A stretch of DNA of 64,000 nucleotides from the NCBI GenBank assembly GCA_034401795.1, contig CM067372.1, forward strand, positions 14,022,940 through 14,086,939, given 5' to 3'. Origin of the DNA: Chaetoderma sp. LZ-2023a (taxonomy: Eukaryota; Mollusca; Caudofoveata; Chaetodermatida; Chaetodermatidae). The translations under genes and the position numbers were made by a program. This document shows, piece by piece, positions 59,701 to 64,000 of the stretch (positions are counted from its first letter, which is position 1; each line of letters starts with the position of its first letter). The notes beneath the pieces are model-generated. The model worked only from the letters and a program-made list of their open reading frames with translations. It ran no database searches and was not told the origin of the DNA.

Positions 59701-60714
59701 TTAATGTTTTAAAATCGACAAGGCGAGAGGGTTAGAGGTGTCACGGAGGTAATGGTCTGTAAAACTTGACTCACAGTGCCACTGAGCCACGGACATAATG
59801 TCATCCACAGGGACCCCACTAAACAGGGCAGTGGATGCCACGACACCGCGGACACTGTGAGCCTTGGCCACATCAACCTGTCTCCCGGTGGCGGATTTGT
59901 GACAAAACTGAATACATTCTACCATCCACCTGGAAATGGTGTCCTTAGACGCCCTGCCATGGGGTTCAATATATGACAACCATAACGCTGACTGGTCGGT
60001 ACGCCACTCCGAAGTACGCTGTTTGTACCGGAGCAGCGCCCGTACGGGGCACCATACTTTAGAATTAGGATCATATCTAGTTAAAGATGGCAAAAAAATA
60101 GGTTGACCTGGATATTTCAATGACTGATTCTTAGCCAAGAAATTAATCCTAGGTAGAAGCTTAAGGCCTTCCCCTGTAACCACAAAACGGTCATCCTCGG
60201 CTGATAAGGCGTGAATCTCACTCCTACGCCTTGCCGAGGCCGCAGCAATTAAAAATACAGTTTTAAGCGTTAACATTTTCATAGAAATGGAACTAAGTGG
60301 TTCAAAAGGCTTATCTCCTAGTACCTGAAGCACCAGGGATAAACTCCAGACTGGAATCAGTGGTGGATTCCTTGGTCTTAGATTGCCCATGCCTTTAATT
60401 AATACATTTAATGTACTTACTTCATCACTCCCCCTATTAGCCAAGCAAGGAATAACAGTCATTAATGCTGATTTGTAACCAGCAATAGAGTTAGGCTTGA
60501 GGCTATGGGCATCATATAGGTGACAGAGGAAATCAGCCACTACCTGAATAGATGAGTCCATTGGATCAATACATCTTTTTGAGCACCACTCTGCAAATCT
60601 GTTGATTTTATAATTATATGCTCTGGAGGTTGACCCCCTCCTGGCTTTGGCCATAAATATGGCCGCTTGCTCAGAAAAGCCCTCCTTAATTCTAGATTCC
60701 TTGACAACATCCAC
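59701..60714 (-). CDS. DIRS-like tyrosine recombinase, element C
   Basis: A 337-codon open frame. Site-specific recombinase of the phage-integrase family, used by DIRS elements in place of a DDE integrase to insert circular DNA. Visible motifs: ASARRRSEIHAL (catalytic Arg, about residue 164), AHSVRG (His286-x-x-Arg289), QWHCESSFTDHYLRD (Trp/His at 312-313, nucleophile Tyr322). The N-terminal half contains the helical DNA-binding region (SRAYNYKINRFAEWC). All catalytic residues are present, so it may be functional. The start is uncertain: the frame begins at a GTG and probably continues upstream, overlapping the RNase H frame by ~175 bp, as is usual in DIRS elements. Confidence 0.9.
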   Translation of the reverse strand: MDVVKESRIKEGFSEQAAIFMAKARRGSTSRAYNYKINRFAEWCSKRCIDPMDSSIQVVADFLCHLYDAHSLKPNSIAGYKSALMTVIPCLANRGSDEVSTLNVLIKGMGNLRPRNPPLIPVWSLSLVLQVLGDKPFEPLSSISMKMLTLKTVFLIAAASARRRSEIHALSAEDDRFVVTGEGLKLLPRINFLAKNQSLKYPGQPIFLPSLTRYDPNSKVWCPVRALLRYKQRTSEWRTDQSALWLSYIEPHGRASKDTISRWMVECIQFCHKSATGRQVDVAKAHSVRGVVASTALFSGVPVDDIMSVAQWHCESSFTDHYLRDTSNPLALSILKH

Positions 60715-61520
60715 GCAGTCAATCGGAACATTGACGGATTGTCGTGAAGGACCTTGCCCTGGAAGATAAGGTCATCCATCAGAGGCAGCGGAACCGGATT
60801 GCAGACCAGAAGGTCCAGCAGATCCGTATACCACGATCGGCTTGGCCAATCCGGGGCGATCAGAAGCACTTGGCACTCCTGCTGCCTGATTTTCTGAAGC
60901 ACCTTTGGAATCAGGATTGCTGGAGGGAATGCGTATGCATACATTCCCGCCCAGCTGATAGCTAACGCATCTGTTGCGAAAGCGCTTGGGTCTGGAATCG
61001 GAGAGACGTACGTCGTCATCTTCGCATTCTTCTTCGTTGCGAACAAATCGATGTTGGGTTTCCCCCAATGGTCGAACAGACGATCCGCTACACATTGATT
61101 TAGTTGCCATTCCGTGGGTAAAACACTCATCCTTCGGCTCAATGAGTCTGCTAGCAGATTTATCCTTCCCGGAATATGAACTGCCTTCAAGGTGATCCCA
61201 TGATCTAGGCACCAACAAAGCAGTTTCCATGTCATCATACAGAGACTGGGCGACTTCGTTCCGCCCTGGCAGTTTATGTAAGTCACTACTGTTGAGTTGT
61301 CTGAACGAATTAGAACAATCTTGCCCTGAACTTTCTGTAAGAAATGTTCCAGGCCCAGGACTACTGCTCTTAGCTCTAGTAGATTGATATGTTCCTTGGA
61401 CTGATCCAGATCACAAAGCCCTGATATTGTGGACTCTTCCAGACAAGCTCCCCACCCCTCCATCGATGCATCTGTATACACAGTCACCTGAGGGTGGGGA
61501 GGGGTTAGCAAAACCCCGGC
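60540..61520 (-). CDS. DIRS-like RNase H and C-terminal region, element C
   Basis: Functional part of a longer open frame (60540-62597). The earlier section is out of frame with the RT and not meaningful. RNase H motifs: VYTDASMEGWGA (Asp376 of the long frame), INLLELRAV (Glu408), IRSDNSTVVTY (Asp433), LLADSLSRR (Asp484). All four acidic residues are present. The C-terminal extension (FDHWGKPNIDLFAT, WPSRSWYTDLLDLL) is the domain seen after RNase H in DIRS RTs. It degrades RNA of the RNA/DNA hybrid. A one-base shift near 61518-61525 separates it from the RT frame. Confidence 0.88.
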   Translation of the reverse strand, partial: AGVLLTPPHPQVTVYTDASMEGWGACLEESTISGLCDLDQSKEHINLLELRAVVLGLEHFLQKVQGKIVLIRSDNSTVVTYINCQGGTKSPSLCMMTWKLLCWCLDHGITLKAVHIPGRINLLADSLSRRMSVLPTEWQLNQCVADRLFDHWGKPNIDLFATKKNAKMTTYVSPIPDPSAFATDALAISWAGMYAYAFPPAILIPKVLQKIRQQECQVLLIAPDWPSRSWYTDLLDLLVCNPVPLPLMDDLIFQGKVLHDNPSMFRLTAWMLSRNLELRRAFLSKRPYLWPKPGGGQPPEHIIIKSTDLQSGAQKDVLIQWTHLFR

Positions 61521-62929
61521 AAGAGATTCTCTGTATTCAACCACCATTGCAGGTGGTGAATCAGAGGCGCCAACACCGATACATTCGAGTCCAGCGAACC
61601 TGAACTCTGGGTCCACTGTGTCATGAGAAACAACTGGATCGGGCGCCTGCGCAAGGCGGCCTGCGGAATGACTGGTTCCAATGAAACCATCAACCCCAGC
61701 ATTCTCAAGTAAACCCGTGCCAGGACATGACGACTGTCGCACACCGACTGTATTACTGAGATGAGTCTTTGAACCCTCTCCTGAGTTGGATAAACATATC
61801 CCGACTCGAGATCGAAGAACATGCCCAGGTAAACAAACTTCTGGGATGGAGTTAGCTCTGATTTTTGGAAATTGACTATCCAGCCCAAGTCCGTGAGAGT
61901 TTTCAAAACAATCTCCAGATTGGCCGATAACCTTTCCCGGGTGTGTGCTTTCAACAGCCAGTCGTCTATGTACGTGTGGACTGCTATGCTTCTCCTGCGG
62001 AGGTATGCAGTGATCGCGAGAACCACACGGGTGAAGACCCGAGGAGCCGTGGAAATCCCGATGGGTAATACCCTGAATTTCCACTGTCTGCCCTGGAATG
62101 CAAATCTCAGGAAGCGACGGAAACTCCTCTCTATGGGAATGTGGAAATAAGCATCCTTCAAATCTATTGACGCTGTCCACATTCCTTGCTCTAACCCCGC
62201 CAACACCGAGCGCACAGTCTCCATCTTGAAACTGGGCGTCTCTATGAACTTGTTCAATGGCTTGAGGTTGAGAATCGGCCTCCACCCTCCGGTGTTTTTC
62301 GTTACTAAGAACAGGGTTGAATAGAAGCCCGGGCACCTCTGCGCCGGCTGAATGGCTTCCTTTTGTATGAGGGAATTTATTTCCTCCTCTATACACAACC
62401 TTTGATCTGGATCCCTTGGAATCGGGGTCCAGATCGGCACGAGAGACAGTCTCGATGGCGGGCCTGTTATCCAATCGGGACGATACCCGACTGAAAGCCA
62501 TCGCAAGACTAAACGGTCCTGAGTCAACCGCTTCCACTCTGTCAAGTGGCCGACCAACCGGCCGCCCACCGGTCCACCTAGGGAGAGAGGTGGACATAAG
62601 GAGTGAGAGAGTGGCACTGTCTTCTCGGCCTGAAACACCGGAGTGGTTCCCACTACGGTAACCGGGCCATCAGGCCCGATTACCGCGACCAGATCCCCGC
62701 GCGCCCCGCCCAGCACCGCGCGCACCACGGTGCGTGGGTTGCTGCCTGGCTGGCTGCGCCTGGGGAGCCTGCGCCCCCCTCGCTGCTGGCCGAATCGCAC
62801 GCGGCCTAGGCCGGCGCTGCGATGGTGTCTGGCCTCTGACCTGGCCAGCGCCACCTCGAGCCTGCAGGGGACGATACGCAGGGGGTGCTGCGCGAACGCG
62901 CTCCCGCCGGAGCACCTCAAACTGCTCAC
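61505..62929 (-). CDS. DIRS-like reverse transcriptase, element C
   Basis: A 474-codon frame. Residues before about 80 overlap the gag-like frame and are probably not translated in this frame. RT begins around GGRLVGHLTEWKRLTQ. Motifs: EEEINSLIQKEAIQPA, GGWRPILNLKPLNKFI, SIDLKDAYFHIPI (first catalytic Asp, ~256), VLPIGISTAPRVFT, and TYIDDWLL with YIDD at residues 320-323. Then FVYLGMFFDLESG and LRMLGLMVSLEPVIP of the connection. It ends at TAA just where RNase H should continue (NTENLLPGFC, stop). The catalytic core is intact. Confidence 0.9.
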   Translation of the reverse strand: MSSLRCSGGSAFAQHPLRIVPCRLEVALARSEARHHRSAGLGRVRFGQQRGGRRLPRRSQPGSNPRTVVRAVLGGARGDLVAVIGPDGPVTVVGTTPVFQAEKTVPLSHSLCPPLSLGGPVGGRLVGHLTEWKRLTQDRLVLRWLSVGYRPDWITGPPSRLSLVPIWTPIPRDPDQRLCIEEEINSLIQKEAIQPAQRCPGFYSTLFLVTKNTGGWRPILNLKPLNKFIETPSFKMETVRSVLAGLEQGMWTASIDLKDAYFHIPIERSFRRFLRFAFQGRQWKFRVLPIGISTAPRVFTRVVLAITAYLRRRSIAVHTYIDDWLLKAHTRERLSANLEIVLKTLTDLGWIVNFQKSELTPSQKFVYLGMFFDLESGYVYPTQERVQRLISVIQSVCDSRHVLARVYLRMLGLMVSLEPVIPQAALRRRPIQLFLMTQWTQSSGSLDSNVSVLAPLIHHLQWWLNTENLLPGFC

Positions 62930-63992
62930 GCAGCGCCCTCTGGTTGTTGACCAGAGTCACCGTCTCCTGGAGGTGCCTACATCCCTCACCTCCAAAGAGA
63001 CCAGGACCTGTCATAGGCGTTCGCAGTAGCCTATTATACAGGTCCTGGGACGGGCACAGATTGTCAAGGGCAAACGTGCGCCTCGCCCGGACACTCCTGG
63101 TCACCGCCCGCGTCAAACAGTCCAGAGCCAGGTTGATACCATCCTGGATGGCTCTCTGGACTGTTACCGGGCTTGGCTGACGTGAAGCGGATGCTGTTAC
63201 CACCCCCTGTAACAGCTGGGAGACGTGGGACAGAGCAGCAATCGAAGCTCTCCCACTCTCCTCCGCATCACGTAGCGCGGTATTCGCTGAACGCAACGCG
63301 TTCGAGCACAGGACACCCGTGTCAGAACGGGAACCTGGCCGCGCATCTTCGCCCAAAGCCGCGCGATCATCCACGCTAGGCTTAGGCACCACACCGTACC
63401 GCTGGTAATCCAGGGGCACGATGCGGCAACGTCTAGCCACCTCGCGAGGGGCCTTCGCGAGACGCCCATTCGTCTTAATGGACGTCTCCGCCGCCTCGAA
63501 CATGTCCACGACATGCTCAGCCAGCGGCAGAGATGGCATAGCGGTGGCAGTCGGCCTACCAGCTAACCACGGCCTATGGTCACGCTGGATTGCCGACTGC
63601 TCCACGGGCAGATCTGGTCGAACGCTTACCAGCCATTGGCAAGCGTCCGACCAATCCTCCTCCGTGGCTAACTGCGAGCGCTCTACTAGACGAGGGCCTT
63701 CGTCTTCCTCCTGAGCGCAGGCAGTTGAACTCGACGGCGGATATGCTGATACCCCTGGCAAGCCAGGGAAAGCATGCGGGCCCGAAAGAACAGGCATGCT
63801 AAACTCCCTGGCTTGACCAGGAGCAGGCGCCGTGGTAGAGCGCGGGGCAGACACCGCCACACCACGGCCCTGGCCAGCACCAGCGATACTCTCGGCAAGC
63901 CGAGGTATGCGGTAACCGTGGCCATCAGCACCACCCAGGGTCACCTTCTGGACCGTGAATTCTACTCCTGCGTGAGTAGAACCATGGAACAC
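62670..63992 (-). CDS. DIRS-like gag-type protein, element C
   Basis: A 440-codon frame, possibly extending past the right edge. No zinc knuckle. The centre has EEDWSDACQWLVSVRPDLPV and LPLAEHVVDMFEAAETSIK, shared with element A, and a helical stretch (ALREQFEVLRRERVRA). The C-terminus is Arg/Gly/Gln-rich (GARGAGRGARGSGRGNRA), likely RNA-binding. It sits 5' of the RT in a different, overlapping frame, the normal position of the first DIRS ORF. This segment is markedly GC-richer than the rest of the window. The start residue at 63992 is a convenience, not a supported initiation site. Confidence 0.75.
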   Translation of the reverse strand: MFHGSTHAGVEFTVQKVTLGGADGHGYRIPRLAESIAGAGQGRGVAVSAPRSTTAPAPGQAREFSMPVLSGPHAFPGLPGVSAYPPSSSTACAQEEDEGPRLVERSQLATEEDWSDACQWLVSVRPDLPVEQSAIQRDHRPWLAGRPTATAMPSLPLAEHVVDMFEAAETSIKTNGRLAKAPREVARRCRIVPLDYQRYGVVPKPSVDDRAALGEDARPGSRSDTGVLCSNALRSANTALRDAEESGRASIAALSHVSQLLQGVVTASASRQPSPVTVQRAIQDGINLALDCLTRAVTRSVRARRTFALDNLCPSQDLYNRLLRTPMTGPGLFGGEGCRHLQETVTLVNNQRALREQFEVLRRERVRAAPPAYRPLQARGGAGQVRGQTPSQRRPRPRAIRPAARGAQAPQAQPARQQPTHRGARGAGRGARGSGRGNRA

Positions 63993-64000
63993 GTCGCCTG

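Larger units (their letters stand above)
58788..64000 (-). mobile_element. DIRS-like retrotransposon C, nearly intact, runs off right edge
   Basis: Minus-strand order gag-like, RT, RNase H, tyrosine recombinase. The left terminal region has 58788-58835 and 59067-59114 as a perfect ~48-nt inverted pair. A third forward copy of its inner part (ATACTTACCTCCCTAATACT) sits at 59135. The right inverted terminal repeat, and possibly the gag start, lie beyond the window. It shares left-end words with element A (CACGAGAG, ACTTACCTCCCTAA, GGTGCCCCTACTGGGCAGGT), so A and C are one family. Confidence 0.88.

Noticed and set aside
60540-62597. The full 685-codon frame as a single protein
   Set aside because: Only its last ~325 codons carry RNase H and the C-terminal domain. 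The first ~355 codons are the wrong frame over the RT.
60772-64000. Plus-strand frames of 66-148 codons opposite the DIRS-like genes
   Set aside because: Shadows of the minus-strand gag-like, RT and RNase H frames. They have no motifs of their own.

Overview
The window is eukaryotic, AT-rich and dominated by repeats. It most resembles a marine lophotrochozoan, probably a mollusc. The grounds are a spliced animal gene with GT-AG introns, TTAA-ended palindromic MITEs, an RNase H-bearing LINE, DIRS-type retrotransposons, and a 160-bp repeat block of a kind I recall from bivalve genomes. The organism assignment is inference. Nothing bacterial is present (no operons, CRISPR arrays or rRNA).

One host gene is recognisable: the 3' half of a GGA gene (Golgi-localised, gamma-ear-containing, ARF-binding clathrin adaptor) on the minus strand. 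Five exons were found: 43609-43731 (or up to 43768), 40404-40699, 36125-36288, 34367-34477 and 9969-10061. Every splice phase matches its neighbour. They encode the hinge and the complete GAE (gamma-ear) domain through to the stop codon. The VHS and GAT exons must lie beyond the part I can read.

The introns hold large tandem arrays. The 2.9-kb intron between the two hinge exons carries a 61-bp array. The 4.1-kb intron before the first GAE exon is mostly a ~50-bp array (about 68 units). Each unit copies the 3' splice site and first ~27 nt of the next exon. The last intron is 24.3 kb. It contains a 2.4-kb foldback element with ~490-bp arms and a ~20.8-kb higher-order satellite. That satellite is built of a 46-bp monomer and seven copies of a 1.56-kb non-autonomous hAT element, repeating every ~2.94 kb.

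Left of the gene (1-9.8 kb) there is no convincing gene. It holds 54-, 22- and 62-bp tandem arrays, microsatellites, and many copies of two palindromic element families that also occur in the GGA introns.

Right of the readable exons (45.2-64 kb) lie mobile elements: a decayed LINE (endonuclease, RT, RNase H; plus strand), split by a 160-bp-period repeat block and bearing a 1.04-kb hAT element in its 3' end; then three DIRS-like tyrosine-recombinase retrotransposons in a row on the minus strand. The first is internally deleted, the second is an old relic of another family. The third is nearly intact (gag-like, RT, RNase H, tyrosine recombinase) and runs off the right edge.
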